Shown: positions 23,834 through 33,193, counted from the first letter of the stretch. The stretch is 64,000 nucleotides of DNA from Mycolicibacterium duvalii (GCF_010726645.1 NZ_AP022563.1:4402001-4466000); one strand, 5' to 3'. Translations and numbers: made by a program. The notes: generated by a model not told the origin, from the letters alone.

Positions 23834-24057
23834 TTCGCGACCACTGCCGGCAACTGGCAGCTGAGCTCCAGTCTTCCTACTTCGGGGTGGTTGTAGCGCT
23901 TGACTTCTCGAGGCTTGATGCCGATTTCGTGTTTGTCCCACACGGCCCGGAATTCGGCGCTCTCGGTCGTGAGCAGCTTCTGCAGCTGCGCCGCCTTGGA
24001 CTCGAAACCGCGGCTCCATCCCGGCAGTGGGTTCATCGAGCGACACCCTGCCGTCAC
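23803..24057 (-). pseudogene. Fragment of an MmyB-type XRE regulator
   Basis: An 84-codon open frame whose middle matches the C-terminal ligand-binding domain of MmyB-like regulators: SAEFRAVWDKHEIGIKPREV, then KRYNHPEVGRLEL. In complete proteins this part follows an N-terminal helix-turn-helix and about 200 residues; none of that is present here. It overlaps the end of the HNH gene by 31 bases. I read it as a leftover of a deleted regulator gene, not a working protein. Confidence 0.65.
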
Positions 24058-24068
24058 GGGCCGCCGGT

Positions 24069-25028
24069 CTACTCCGCGACGGCCACGGTGTCGAGACGCC
24101 GCAACGCATTGCGGCGGAACTGACTCGGGTTGATGCCGCGGACCCGTTTGAACGCCGCACTGAACGTGAACGGATCGTGATAGCCCACGGTCCGGGCGAC
24201 CTCAGCCACAGTCGCCGTCTCCTTCTCGACCAGGAGATCCACGGCCAGGGTCATCCGCCAACCGGTGAGATAGGTGAGCGGCGGCTCACCCACCAGGTCG
24301 GTGAATCGCTTGGCCAACGTCGACCGCGAAACTCCCACCCGATCGGCCAACGCGGACACCGTCCAGGGTGCCGCAGGATCGGCATGCAGTAACCGCAACG
24401 CCTCCCCGATCACCGGATCACGCTGAGCCGTCCACCAGGCGGGCGGCTCGCCGTCAGGACTGTCGAACCATTCGCGCAACGTGCACACCAGCAGCCAGTC
24501 CAGCAGGCGGTCCAGCACCACCTGCTGCCCCGGGACGTCGAGAGCCACCTCGGCGGCGACGAGTTCGAGTACGGAATCGCCGGCGCCTCCTCCCTCGACG
24601 CGCAACACCGGCGGTAGCGCGTCGAGCAGGCGCCGGCAGATCTCTCCGCGCGCCAGGTAGGCGCCGACGATCAACGTCGCCGCTGCGGTGCCCTCAGCGA
24701 CAGCGTCAGTCCAGCCGAGACGATGCCTGGTGCCACCCTGATCGGGCGTCGCGCAGAACTCTCCGCACGCCACCGGATCCGCGGGCGTGTCCACGGCATC
24801 GACGAAAGTGAAGGTGTCCGGGCCCCGCACCACAACCGAGTCACCGTGGCGCACCTCCACTGGGGGACCATGTTCCGGCACGATCCAGCCGGATCCGTTG
24901 ATCACCGTGCACAGGGTCAACGGCGCGCCGTCGACGAAGTGCAATGCCCACGGCGGAGTCAGCGATGAGCTGCCGAACAGCGAGCCGTGTGCGCGGACAC
25001 CACGAAAGAGGTCCCCGAACGCGTCCAT
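24069..25028 (-). CDS. AraC family transcriptional regulator with cupin sensor domain
   Basis: 319-residue regulator. Residues about 5-180 form a cupin-type sensor (MDAFGDLFRGVRAHGSLF at the start). The C-terminal 100 residues are the AraC double helix-turn-helix: PWTVSALADRVGVSRSTLAK, then MTLAVDLLVEKETATVAEVA and VGYHDPFTFSAAFKRVRG. The ligand is unknown. It is divergent from an NmrA-like reductase gene, a common arrangement in which the regulator controls that gene. The ATG at 25028 gives the family N-terminus. Confidence 0.87.
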   Translation of the reverse strand: MDAFGDLFRGVRAHGSLFGSSSLTPPWALHFVDGAPLTLCTVINGSGWIVPEHGPPVEVRHGDSVVVRGPDTFTFVDAVDTPADPVACGEFCATPDQGGTRHRLGWTDAVAEGTAAATLIVGAYLARGEICRRLLDALPPVLRVEGGGAGDSVLELVAAEVALDVPGQQVVLDRLLDWLLVCTLREWFDSPDGEPPAWWTAQRDPVIGEALRLLHADPAAPWTVSALADRVGVSRSTLAKRFTDLVGEPPLTYLTGWRMTLAVDLLVEKETATVAEVARTVGYHDPFTFSAAFKRVRGINPSQFRRNALRRLDTVAVAE

Positions 25029-25109
25029 CTCACCAAGACTAGACGAATTCACAGGCATACCGGCCTCTCGCCCATGGGATCGTCCACACCGTGCGGGTTG
25101 TATCGGGGT

Positions 25110-25946
25110 ATGACCACTGAAACTTTCCTCGTTCTGGGTGCAAGCGGAAAGACCGGCCGTCGCGTCGCCGCGCGCCTGCGGCTTCGCGGCCTCGCGGTGC
25201 GCTCGGCGTCCCGATCCAGTGAGACCCGGTTCGACTGGTCGGATCCGGCCGGTTGGGACGCGGCCCTCACCGGTGTCGACGCCGTGTATGTGGTGGCCCC
25301 CGCCGCAGTAGGGCCCGTCCACAAGTTCGTCGCTCATGCCCGCGACGTCGGCGTCCGGCGCCTGGTGCTGCTGTCCGGACGCGGCGCGGACACGTGGGGT
25401 GACTCCGATTTCGGGCGCGACATGCGCGATGCCGAGGATGCCGTCAGGGGTTCCGGGTTGGAGTGGACAGTGTTGCGTCCCAACAACTTTGCGCAGAACT
25501 TCGACGAGGAGCTCTGGCACGCCCCGGTCAAAGCCGGGAAACTGGCCCTACCGGCCGGCGACATTCCGGAGCCCTTCGTCGATCTCGAAGACGTCGCCGA
25601 CGTCGCCGCCACCGTCCTCACCGAGCCCGGCCGGCACAGCGGAAAGACCTACGAGTTGAGTGGCCCGCGCGCGATCACCTTTGCCGAGGCGGCCGAACTG
25701 ATCGCCCGCGCAGCGGGCCGCCCCGTCGCCTACGAGCGGATCTCCCCCGCCGAGTACGCCGTGCTGCTGCAAGAGCACGGACTGACCGCAGACGACGCAC
25801 ACCACGTCACCGAGATGTTCGTGCTCATGGAGCGTGCCCAGTTGGCCGGAACGACGAATGACGTCGCCACAGTGCTCGGACGCCAGGCTCGCGCGTTCGA
25901 GGACTATGTCCTGCGGGTTGCGGCGAGCGGAGTGTGGTCGCGGTGA
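25110..25946 (+). CDS. NmrA-like NAD(P)-binding oxidoreductase
   Basis: 278-residue atypical short-chain dehydrogenase. The dinucleotide-binding motif is LGASGKTGRRVAARL at about residues 8-22, and the substrate side has the NmrA/ergot-biosynthesis-like PNNFAQNF segment. There is no Tyr-X3-Lys pair, as usual for this subgroup, so it may be a reductase of quinones or flavins or only a sensor. Its stop overlaps the next GTG start (GTGA), and the AraC regulator is divergent. Confidence 0.83.
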   Translation: MTTETFLVLGASGKTGRRVAARLRLRGLAVRSASRSSETRFDWSDPAGWDAALTGVDAVYVVAPAAVGPVHKFVAHARDVGVRRLVLLSGRGADTWGDSDFGRDMRDAEDAVRGSGLEWTVLRPNNFAQNFDEELWHAPVKAGKLALPAGDIPEPFVDLEDVADVAATVLTEPGRHSGKTYELSGPRAITFAEAAELIARAAGRPVAYERISPAEYAVLLQEHGLTADDAHHVTEMFVLMERAQLAGTTNDVATVLGRQARAFEDYVLRVAASGVWSR

Positions 25947-26362
25947 ACGCTGTCCTGACCGCCGAAGATCGCGAGTTGCTCCAACGGCCGCTACACGGGT
26001 TCTTCACCGCGGCCGGCGGAGAGGCGCCACCTCAGCCGCGACCGGTCTGGTTCGAGGTCAGCAGCAGCGGCGCAATCCAACTGTTCACTGCCCCGAACAG
26101 TCCCAAAGTGCGACAGCTGACACGCGACAGTCGCGCATCTCTGATAGTCGCCGCCCCGGTGGGCGAGCGCGAGCGTTGGGTCTCGATCGCGGGACCCGTC
26201 ACCATCCAACGAGAAGGGGCGCGCGAACTGCTGAAGCGGCTGGCCGCTCGCTACTGGGCCGCCGACGAACCCGAGCGAGCCGCAGAACTCGCCGCGATGC
26301 TGGACCAAGAGTGGGTGCGCATCCTCATCCACCCGGAGAAGGTGAGCCGCTACGCGATGTGA
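25943..26362 (+). CDS. PPOX-class flavin-binding protein
   Basis: 139-residue split-barrel protein related to pyridoxamine phosphate oxidase. The PRPVWFEVSSSGAIQLFT strand pair and the RDSRASLIVAAP strand show the fold. It probably binds FMN or F420. It starts with GTG at 25943, overlapping the reductase stop; a second GTG nine bases upstream is also in frame. The AraC, reductase and PPOX arrangement suggests an inducible small redox pathway. Confidence 0.78.
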   Translation: MNAVLTAEDRELLQRPLHGFFTAAGGEAPPQPRPVWFEVSSSGAIQLFTAPNSPKVRQLTRDSRASLIVAAPVGERERWVSIAGPVTIQREGARELLKRLAARYWAADEPERAAELAAMLDQEWVRILIHPEKVSRYAM

Positions 26363-26406
26363 CGGGCCGGGCCGGCAAGCGCGGCGTGTGATCTCAGCCA
26401 AACACA

Positions 26407-26436
26407 AAGGCCGCGAACCCGAAGGTTCGCGGCCTT
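26407..26436. terminator. Strong hairpin terminator after tRNA-Leu
   Basis: A perfect 12-base stem (AAGGCCGCGAAC with its complement at 26425-26436) around a 6-base loop. It lies 31 bases beyond the 3' end of the minus-strand tRNA-Leu and 44 bases after the PPOX stop, so it can end both converging transcripts. Confidence 0.8.
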
Positions 26437-26467
26437 GCTGCCTGCGATCCAGAAGAACCGCTCGCTG

Positions 26468-26550
26468 TGGGCGAAGGGGGACTTGAACCCCCACGTCCCG
26501 AAGGACACTGGCACCTGAAGCCAGCGCGTCTGCCATTCCGCCACTCGCCC
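26468..26550 (-). tRNA. leuT: tRNA-Leu (anticodon CAG)
   Basis: 83-base class II tRNA. The acceptor stem is GGGCGAG paired with TTCGCCC, with discriminator A. The anticodon arm is CTGGC-TTCAGGT-GCCAG, anticodon CAG. A long variable arm (TGTCC TTCG GGACG) and a GGGGG T-arm with TTCAAGT are visible. CCA is not encoded. Same position, beside fhaA, as leuT in M. tuberculosis. Confidence 0.97.
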
Positions 26551-26786
26551 GGACGACCGAGGGAGCCTATCACGCACTCCGCTCGACTCCCCAACCGTAT
26601 CGGCGCACCCCCGACTTCGCCAAAACGGCCACCCACAACGCTCTGACCTGGCCGGATCCGATTCTCAGAATTCCGTTGGTGTAGTAGCGGCGCACCGGGC
26701 CACTACCATGCAGGCAGCACAGCCACCAGCCGACACGCTGGTGAATCCACAAACCAGCTGCTCGCCGACGGAGGGAGATCGGAACG

Positions 26787-28214
26787 ATGGGACTCGTCGG
26801 CCGTTTCGAGCGCAGGCTCGAGGATTCGGTCGGCAATGCCTTCGCCCGCGTCTTCGGTGGCGCGATCGTTCCGCGGGAGGTGGAGGCGCTGCTGCGGCGG
26901 GAGGCCGACACCGGTGCCCGGGAGATCCCCGGCGGCCACATTTTGGCGCCGAACGACTACGTCATTACCCTCAGTGTGCCTGACTATCACAAGGTGAGTG
27001 CCGATCCGGACATCACCTCGACCACGTTCGCCAAGCACCTGGAGGGATACATCCATGAGCAGGGGTGGCAAACGTATGGTGATGTGGTCGTCAGATTCGA
27101 GCAGTCACCCAACCTGCACACCGGACAGTTTCGCGCGCGTGGCGCGGTCAATCCTGACTCCACCACGGATCAACCGGACCCACCGCCTCGACCAGGCTCG
27201 TCCCCCGCAGAACCAGGAGTACCACCGATGACCGACAACCCGAGCTACCGCGGCGGCCCCGGACAGGGGCGGCCCGCGGACGACTATTACGACGACCGCT
27301 ACAACCGGCCCGACGACCGCGGCTACCCGCCGCCGCCTCCGGCCGAGCAGGGCGGCTACCCGCAGCAGGGCGAGCACGGCTACCCCCCGCGCGGCGGATA
27401 CCCCGACCAGGGCAATTACCAGGATCAGGGCGGCCACCCCGAGCACGGCGGCTACCAGGATCAGGGTGGCTACCCGCCGCCGTCCTACGACCCGCGCCCG
27501 CCGGCGGGCTACGGCCCCCCGCAGGGCGGCTACCCGGATCCGGGCTACCGGCCCGGCCCGGGCGGCTACGGTCCCCCGCCCGGTGGTGGCCAGCACGGCG
27601 GCGGCCAGCACGGTTACGGCGGCCCGACCGGTGACTACGACTACGGTCGCCCGCCGGGGCGCCCCGACGACGGCGGGTACGGTCAGCCGCCGCGGCCGGC
27701 CTACCCCGACCAGGGCGGCTACCCCGATCAGGGCGGCTACCCCGATCAGGGTGGCTACGGCGGCGGTCAGGGTGGTTACGGCCGCCAGGACTACGGCCAG
27801 CCCGACTACGGCCGCTACGGCGAGCCGGCGGGCGGGTACGGCGACCAGGGTTACCACGACCAGGGCTACGGCGCCGGCGGGTACGGCGGCGGCTACGGCG
27901 CGCCGCAGGGCGAGTACCCGAGCGCCGGCGCGACGGTGACGTTGCAGCTCGACGACGGCAGCGGACGCACCTACCAGCTGCGCGAAGGCACCAATGTGAT
28001 CGGCCGCGGCCAGGACGCGCAGTTCCGGCTGCCCGACACGGGTGTGTCACGTCGGCATCTCGAAATCCGCTGGGACGGGCAGGTCGCGCTATTGTCAGAC
28101 CTCAACTCCACCAACGGCACCACGGTGAACAACGCGCCGGTCCAGGAGTGGCAGCTGGCAGACGGCGACGTCATCCGGCTGGGCCACTCCGAGATCATCG
28201 TCCGCGTTCACTGA
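26787..28214 (+). CDS. fhaA: FhaA, FHA-domain regulator of cell-wall synthesis
   Basis: 475-residue cytosolic protein. Residues about 1-115 are the DUF3662 domain, which starts MGLVGRFERRLEDSVGNAFA. Residues about 150-375 are a Gly/Tyr/Pro/Gln/Asp-rich repeat region. Residues about 390-472 are the FHA domain, with IGRGQDAQF, SRRHLEI and NGTTVNN as phosphothreonine-binding loops. FhaA binds phosphorylated MviN/MurJ and PknB targets to tune peptidoglycan precursor export. The M. tuberculosis protein has 527 residues, the difference lying in the repeats. A GGAGGG site precedes the ATG, and the gene is followed by an 82-base gap to fhaB. Confidence 0.95.
   Translation: MGLVGRFERRLEDSVGNAFARVFGGAIVPREVEALLRREADTGAREIPGGHILAPNDYVITLSVPDYHKVSADPDITSTTFAKHLEGYIHEQGWQTYGDVVVRFEQSPNLHTGQFRARGAVNPDSTTDQPDPPPRPGSSPAEPGVPPMTDNPSYRGGPGQGRPADDYYDDRYNRPDDRGYPPPPPAEQGGYPQQGEHGYPPRGGYPDQGNYQDQGGHPEHGGYQDQGGYPPPSYDPRPPAGYGPPQGGYPDPGYRPGPGGYGPPPGGGQHGGGQHGYGGPTGDYDYGRPPGRPDDGGYGQPPRPAYPDQGGYPDQGGYPDQGGYGGGQGGYGRQDYGQPDYGRYGEPAGGYGDQGYHDQGYGAGGYGGGYGAPQGEYPSAGATVTLQLDDGSGRTYQLREGTNVIGRGQDAQFRLPDTGVSRRHLEIRWDGQVALLSDLNSTNGTTVNNAPVQEWQLADGDVIRLGHSEIIVRVH
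27340..27860 (+). repeat. Low-complexity GGYP(D/Q)Q repeats inside fhaA
   Basis: In-frame degenerate repeats encoding GGY-rich units. The cleanest stretch is three copies of an 18-base unit encoding YPDQGG between about 27700 and 27755. Such tracts vary in length by slippage. Confidence 0.85.
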
Positions 28215-28296
28215 GGCCGCACGGAAGCGGTCGTATCGGTCGACTCCCCCAGTATGGTGGCGGTGCCGTAGGGACAGGAGACGGAGAGGACGTCAG

Positions 28297-28764
28297 ATGC
28301 AGGGCCTGGTACTGCAGCTGACCCGCGTCGGCTTCCTGTTGCTGCTGTGGTTGTTCATCTGGTCGGTGCTGCGCATCCTGCGTACCGACATCTACGCGCC
28401 CACCGGCGCGGTGATGGTGCGCCGCGGGCTGGCGCTGCGCAGCTCGCTGCTGCCCAGTCGGACCCGTCGCCACGTCCCCCGCCAGTTGGTGGTCACCGAG
28501 GGCGCGCTGGCCGGCACCCGCATTCCGCTGGGCACCCAACCGGTACTGATCGGACGGGCGGACGACTCCACACTGGTGTTGACTGACGACTACGCCTCGA
28601 CGCGCCATGCTCGGCTCTCACCACGAGGTCCGGAATGGTACGTAGAGGACCTAGGATCCACGAACGGCACATACCTCGACAGGGCGAAGGTGACGACTGC
28701 GGTGCGGGTTCCGATGGGCACACCGGTGCGCATCGGCAAAACGGTGATCGAGCTGCGCCCGTGA
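28297..28764 (+). CDS. fhaB: FhaB (FipA), FHA-domain membrane protein
   Basis: 155 residues, the same length as Rv0019c. One membrane helix (about residues 5-28, VGFLLLLWLFIWSVL) anchors a cytosolic FHA domain at about residues 60-150, with IGRADDSTLVL, STRHARL and GSTNGTYLD. FipA connects FtsZ and FtsQ and is phosphorylated by PknA in M. tuberculosis. First gene of the fhaB-pstP-rodA-pbpA-pknA-pknB operon; its stop overlaps the pstP GTG as GTGA. Confidence 0.95.
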   Translation: MQGLVLQLTRVGFLLLLWLFIWSVLRILRTDIYAPTGAVMVRRGLALRSSLLPSRTRRHVPRQLVVTEGALAGTRIPLGTQPVLIGRADDSTLVLTDDYASTRHARLSPRGPEWYVEDLGSTNGTYLDRAKVTTAVRVPMGTPVRIGKTVIELRP

Positions 28765-30293
28765 CCCTCGTCCTCCGCTATGCCGCCCGCAGCGACCGGG
28801 GCCTGGTCCGCGCCAACAACGAAGACTCGGTGTACGCCGGGGCTCGGCTGCTGGCGCTCGCCGACGGCATGGGCGGCCACGCCGCCGGCGAGGTGGCCTC
28901 CCAGCTGGTGATCGCCGCGCTGGCCCACCTCGACGACGACGAACCCGGCGGCGACATCCTCAGCAAGCTCGACGCCGCGGTGCGCGAAGGCAATTCGGCG
29001 ATCGCCGAGCACGTGGAAGCCGATCCCGAGCTCGAGGGCATGGGCACGACGCTGACGGCGATCCTGTTCGCCGGCAACCGGCTCGGACTGGTCCACATCG
29101 GCGACTCCCGCGGCTATCTGCTGCGCGACGGCGAGCTCACCCAGATCACCAAGGACGACACCTTCGTCCAGACGCTCGTCGACGAGGGCCGCATCACCGC
29201 CGAGGAGGCGCACAGCCACCCGCAGCGGTCGCTGATCATGCGCGCGCTCACCGGCCACGAAGTGGAGCCGACGCTGAGCATGCGGGAGGCCCGCGCCGGT
29301 GACCGGTACCTGCTGTGCTCCGACGGCTTGTCCGACCCGGTCAGCCAGGAGACGATCGCCGAAGCGCTGCGCCTGCCCGACGTCGCCGAAAGTGCGGACC
29401 GCCTCATCGAACTGGCGCTGCGCGGCGGCGGGCCGGACAACGTGACCGTGGTGGTCGCCGACGTCGTCGACGTCACGTCCTACGACTACGGCCAGACCCA
29501 GCCGATCCTGGCAGGCGCCGTGTCCGGCGCCGACGATCAGAGCGCACCGCCGAACACCGCGGCCGGCCGCGCCTCGGCCTTCAACCCCAAACGGGCAGCC
29601 GCGAAACGCGTTGAGCCCCAACCCGAAGAACCGCCGCCGCGACCCCGGTCCCGGCGGCGGATGTTCATCGCGGGCGCCGTCGTCGTCCTGCTGGTGCTGG
29701 CCGGCCTGGCCGTCGGCCGGGAGATCCTCCGTAACAACTACTACGTCACCGAGCACGACGGCACCGTCTCGATCATGCGCGGCGTGCAGGGATCGTTCCT
29801 CGGTTTCCCGCTGCAAGAGCCCTACCTGCTGGGCTGTCTGAACTCCCGCAACGAACTCTCCCTGATCAGTGCCGGCCAGTCCCGCGACAACCTGGATTGC
29901 CGGCTGCTGGCCGTGGCCGACATGCGGCCGTCCGAACGCGCCCAGGTCATCGCCGGCCTGCCGTCGGGGTCGCTCGACGACGCCATCCGCCAGATCGAGG
30001 AACTCGCCCGCAGCTCCGTTCTCCCGGTGTGCACGCCCCGCACCACCACCTCCCGGCCTCCGGCACCGAGCCCGACCGCGCCCACGGCGCCGGGACCCAC
30101 GCCGACCTCGACGACCCGGGCGACGCCGGCCGCACCGGCTCCCGGGCCCGGCGCATCGGGACCGGCGCCCGAGACACCGCGCACCGTCACCTCGCCGGCA
30201 CCGCCGCCCGCGCCGCCGTCCCCGTCGCCGACGGTCACGGCGCTTCCGCCGCCACCACCGCAACCGGGAACGAACTGCCGGGAAGTGGCATGA
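28761..30293 (+). CDS. pstP: PstP, Ser/Thr phosphatase
   Basis: 510-residue PP2C-type phosphatase that reverses PknA/PknB phosphorylation. The catalytic domain (about residues 1-240) has the metal-binding motifs: DSVYAGARLLALADGMGG, HIGDSRGYLLRDG and GGPDNVTVVV. A linker leads to one membrane helix (about 300-320) and an outside domain (about 325-430), followed by a Pro/Thr-rich tail that is likely disordered. The GTG start follows the family and overlaps fhaB; the stop overlaps rodA (ATGA). Confidence 0.95.
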   Translation: MTLVLRYAARSDRGLVRANNEDSVYAGARLLALADGMGGHAAGEVASQLVIAALAHLDDDEPGGDILSKLDAAVREGNSAIAEHVEADPELEGMGTTLTAILFAGNRLGLVHIGDSRGYLLRDGELTQITKDDTFVQTLVDEGRITAEEAHSHPQRSLIMRALTGHEVEPTLSMREARAGDRYLLCSDGLSDPVSQETIAEALRLPDVAESADRLIELALRGGGPDNVTVVVADVVDVTSYDYGQTQPILAGAVSGADDQSAPPNTAAGRASAFNPKRAAAKRVEPQPEEPPPRPRSRRRMFIAGAVVVLLVLAGLAVGREILRNNYYVTEHDGTVSIMRGVQGSFLGFPLQEPYLLGCLNSRNELSLISAGQSRDNLDCRLLAVADMRPSERAQVIAGLPSGSLDDAIRQIEELARSSVLPVCTPRTTTSRPPAPSPTAPTAPGPTPTSTTRATPAAPAPGPGASGPAPETPRTVTSPAPPPAPPSPSPTVTALPPPPPQPGTNCREVA

Positions 30294-31699
30294 CGACCCC
30301 GCAGTCCCCGGTCGCGGTGACCCCGCCGCTGCCCAACCGCCGCAACGCCGAACTGATGCTGCTCGGCTTCGCGGCGGTGATCACCACGGTGGCCCTGCTG
30401 CTCGTCGAGGCGAACCAGGACCAGGGGCTGGACTGGGACCTGGCGCAGTACACGGTCGCCTACCTGGCGCTGTTCGGCGGCGCGCACCTGGCGGTCCGGC
30501 GCTTCGCCCCGTACGCCGATCCCCTGCTGCTGCCCGTCGTGGCGTTGTTGAACGGGCTGGGACTGGTCCTGATCCACCGCCTCGACCTGGCCGAAGGCAC
30601 GACCACCGCGCAGGGTCTGGGCGGCTCGGCCGATCAGCAGATGTTGTGGACCCTGGTCGGGGTGCTCGGGTTCTCGGCGGTGGTGATGCTGCTCGATGAT
30701 CATCGGACGCTGTCGCGGTACGGCTACGTCTGCGGTCTGACGGGCCTGGTCCTGCTGGTGATCCCCGCCCTGCTGCCCCGGTCGATGTCGGAGCAGAACG
30801 GCGCCAAGATCTGGATCAAACTGCCGGGCTTCTCCATCCAGCCCGCCGAGTTCTCCAAGATCCTGTTGTTGATCTTCTTCGCCGCGGTGCTGGTGTCCAA
30901 GCGCGATCTGTTCACCAGCGCGGGCAAGCACGTGCTCGGCATGGACCTGCCCCGTCCGCGCGACCTGGCGCCGCTGCTGGCCGCCTGGATCGCGTCCATC
31001 GGCGTGATGATCTTCGAGAAAGACCTCGGGACGTCGTTGCTGCTGTACGCGTCGTTTCTGGTGCTGGTCTACATCGCGACCGAGCGGTTCAGCTGGGTGG
31101 TGTTGGGGCTGGCGCTGTTCGCGGCCGCCAGCGTCGTCGCCTACTACGTCTTCGACCACGTCCGGGTCCGCGTCCAGACCTGGCGTGACCCGTTCGCCGA
31201 CCCGGACGGGGCCGGCTACCAGATGGTGCAGTCGCTGTTCAGCTTCGCCACCGGCGGCATCTTCGGCACCGGGCTGGGCAACGGCCAGCCCGGCACCGTG
31301 CCCGCCGCGTCGACCGACTTCATCATCGCCGCCGTCGGCGAGGAGCTCGGTCTGGTCGGCCTGGCCGCGGTGCTGATGCTCTACACCATCGTGATCATCC
31401 GCGGGCTGCGCACCGCGCTGGCCGTGCGGGACAGCTTCGGCAAGCTGCTGGCCGCCGGGCTGGCCGCCACGCTGGGAATCCAGCTGTTCATCGTGGTCGG
31501 CGGCGTGACCAAGCTGATCCCGCTGACCGGCCTGACCACGCCGTGGATGTCCTACGGCGGCTCGTCGCTGGTGGCCAACTACCTGCTGCTGGCCATCCTG
31601 GTGCGCATCTCGCACAACGCCCGGCGACCCCTCGAGAGCAAGGCGCTCCCGGCCGGCAACATCGCCGCGACCAACACCGAGGTGATCGAGAAAGTATGA
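30290..31699 (+). CDS. rodA: RodA, SEDS-family peptidoglycan polymerase
   Basis: 469 residues, as in M. tuberculosis. Multi-pass (about 12 helices) glycosyltransferase that polymerises lipid II, working with the transpeptidase PbpA encoded next. The SEDS signatures include PAEFSKILLLIFFAAVL and the catalytic Asp region EKDLGTSLL. The C-terminal GVTKLIPLTGLTTPWMSYGG is conserved. ATG overlaps both neighbours' ends, giving coupled translation. Confidence 0.95.
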   Translation: MTTPQSPVAVTPPLPNRRNAELMLLGFAAVITTVALLLVEANQDQGLDWDLAQYTVAYLALFGGAHLAVRRFAPYADPLLLPVVALLNGLGLVLIHRLDLAEGTTTAQGLGGSADQQMLWTLVGVLGFSAVVMLLDDHRTLSRYGYVCGLTGLVLLVIPALLPRSMSEQNGAKIWIKLPGFSIQPAEFSKILLLIFFAAVLVSKRDLFTSAGKHVLGMDLPRPRDLAPLLAAWIASIGVMIFEKDLGTSLLLYASFLVLVYIATERFSWVVLGLALFAAASVVAYYVFDHVRVRVQTWRDPFADPDGAGYQMVQSLFSFATGGIFGTGLGNGQPGTVPAASTDFIIAAVGEELGLVGLAAVLMLYTIVIIRGLRTALAVRDSFGKLLAAGLAATLGIQLFIVVGGVTKLIPLTGLTTPWMSYGGSSLVANYLLLAILVRISHNARRPLESKALPAGNIAATNTEVIEKV

Positions 31700-33171
31700 A
31701 CACCTCACTGCGTCGCATCTCGGTGGTGATCATGGCCCTGGTCGTGGTGCTGCTGGCCAACGCCACACTGACCCAGGTGTTCACCGCCGACGGGTTGCGC
31801 TCGGATCCGCGCAACCAGCGTGTGCTGCTCGACGAGTACTCCCGGCAGCGCGGCCAGATCTCGGCCGGCGGACAGCTGCTGGCCTACTCGGTGTCCACCG
31901 CGGGCCGGTTCCGGTACCTGCGCGTGTACCCCAACCCGTTCACCTACGCGCCGGTCACCGGCTTCTACTCGCTGAGCTATTCCAGCGCCGGCCTCGAGCG
32001 CGCCGAGGACCTGATCCTCAACGGGTCCGACCAGCGGCTGTTCGGCCGCCGGCTCGCGGACTTCTTCACCGGGCGCGACCCGCGCGGCGGCAACGTCAAC
32101 ACCACCATCAAACCGCAAGTGCAGCAAGCGGCTTGGGACGCGATGGAGAACGGCTGCAACGGTCCGTGCCGCGGCGCGGTGGTGGCGCTGGAGCCCGCGA
32201 CGGGCAAGATCCTGGCGATGGTGTCGGCGCCGTCCTACGACCCGAACCTGTTGGCCAGCCACGACCTCGACGCGCAGACCGCAGCCTGGGAGCGGCTGCG
32301 GGACGATCCGGGCTCACCGCTGCTCAACCGCGCGATCTCCGAGACCTACCCGCCCGGGTCGACGTTCAAGGTCGTCACCACCGCGGCCGCGCTGCAGGGC
32401 GGCGCCACCCCCGACACCCGGCTTACCGCCGTGCCGCGCATCCCGTTGCCCGACAGCACCGCGACGCTGCAGAACTTCGGTGGTTCAGCGTGCGGCAGCG
32501 GCCCGACCGCGACGCTGGAGTACGCGTTCGCGCACTCGTGCAACACCGCGTTCGTCGAACTGGGTCTGGACACCGGGTCCGAGGCGCTGCGCACCGCGGC
32601 CCGCGGATTCGGCATCGACGAGGCGCCCGCCGAGATCCCGTTGCAGGTCGCCGAGTCGACGGTGGGACCGATCGCCGACGCCGCCGCGCTGGGCATGTCC
32701 AGCATCGGGCAGCGTGACGTGGCGCTGACCCCGCTGCAGAACGCCGTCGTCGCCGCGACGGTCGCCAACGGAGGGGTCACGATGCAGCCCTATCTGGTCG
32801 ACAACCTGCGCGGTCCCGACCTGTCCAACATCGCCACGACGGTGCCCAACGAAGAGCAGCGGGCGGTCAGCGAGGACGTCGCAGATACACTTACCGACTT
32901 GATGGTCGCCGCCGAGCAGGTGACTCAGCAGAAGGGAGCCATCGCCGGCGTGCAGATCGCATCCAAGACCGGCACTGCGGAGCATGGCACGGATCCGCGT
33001 AACACGCCTCCGCATGCCTGGTACATCGCTTTTGCGCCCGCCCAGGCACCCAAGGTCGCGGTCGCTGTGCTGGTGGAGAACGGCGGAGACCGGCTCTCGG
33101 CCACCGGCGGTGCCCTGGCGGCCCCCATCGGCCGCGCCACCATCGCCGCGGCGTTGCGGGAGGGCTCATGA
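31696..33171 (+). CDS. pbpA: PbpA, class B penicillin-binding protein
   Basis: 491 residues, as in M. tuberculosis. An N-terminal signal anchor (about residues 5-28) is followed by a pedestal domain and a transpeptidase domain that cross-links peptidoglycan at the septum. The catalytic motifs are all present: STFK (near residue 220), SCN (near 280) and KTGT (near 424). PbpA is phosphorylated by PknB in M. tuberculosis. The stop codon overlaps a 9-codon open frame leading to pknA. Confidence 0.95.
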   Translation: MNTSLRRISVVIMALVVVLLANATLTQVFTADGLRSDPRNQRVLLDEYSRQRGQISAGGQLLAYSVSTAGRFRYLRVYPNPFTYAPVTGFYSLSYSSAGLERAEDLILNGSDQRLFGRRLADFFTGRDPRGGNVNTTIKPQVQQAAWDAMENGCNGPCRGAVVALEPATGKILAMVSAPSYDPNLLASHDLDAQTAAWERLRDDPGSPLLNRAISETYPPGSTFKVVTTAAALQGGATPDTRLTAVPRIPLPDSTATLQNFGGSACGSGPTATLEYAFAHSCNTAFVELGLDTGSEALRTAARGFGIDEAPAEIPLQVAESTVGPIADAAALGMSSIGQRDVALTPLQNAVVAATVANGGVTMQPYLVDNLRGPDLSNIATTVPNEEQRAVSEDVADTLTDLMVAAEQVTQQKGAIAGVQIASKTGTAEHGTDPRNTPPHAWYIAFAPAQAPKVAVAVLVENGGDRLSATGGALAAPIGRATIAAALREGS

Positions 33172-33193
33172 GCTCCTTGGTCGGAGACAAACG

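Noticed and set aside
27340..27860. Regularly spaced repeats that could suggest a CRISPR array
   Set aside because: Repeats are in frame inside fhaA, encode GGYPDQ units and have no unique spacers or cas genes.
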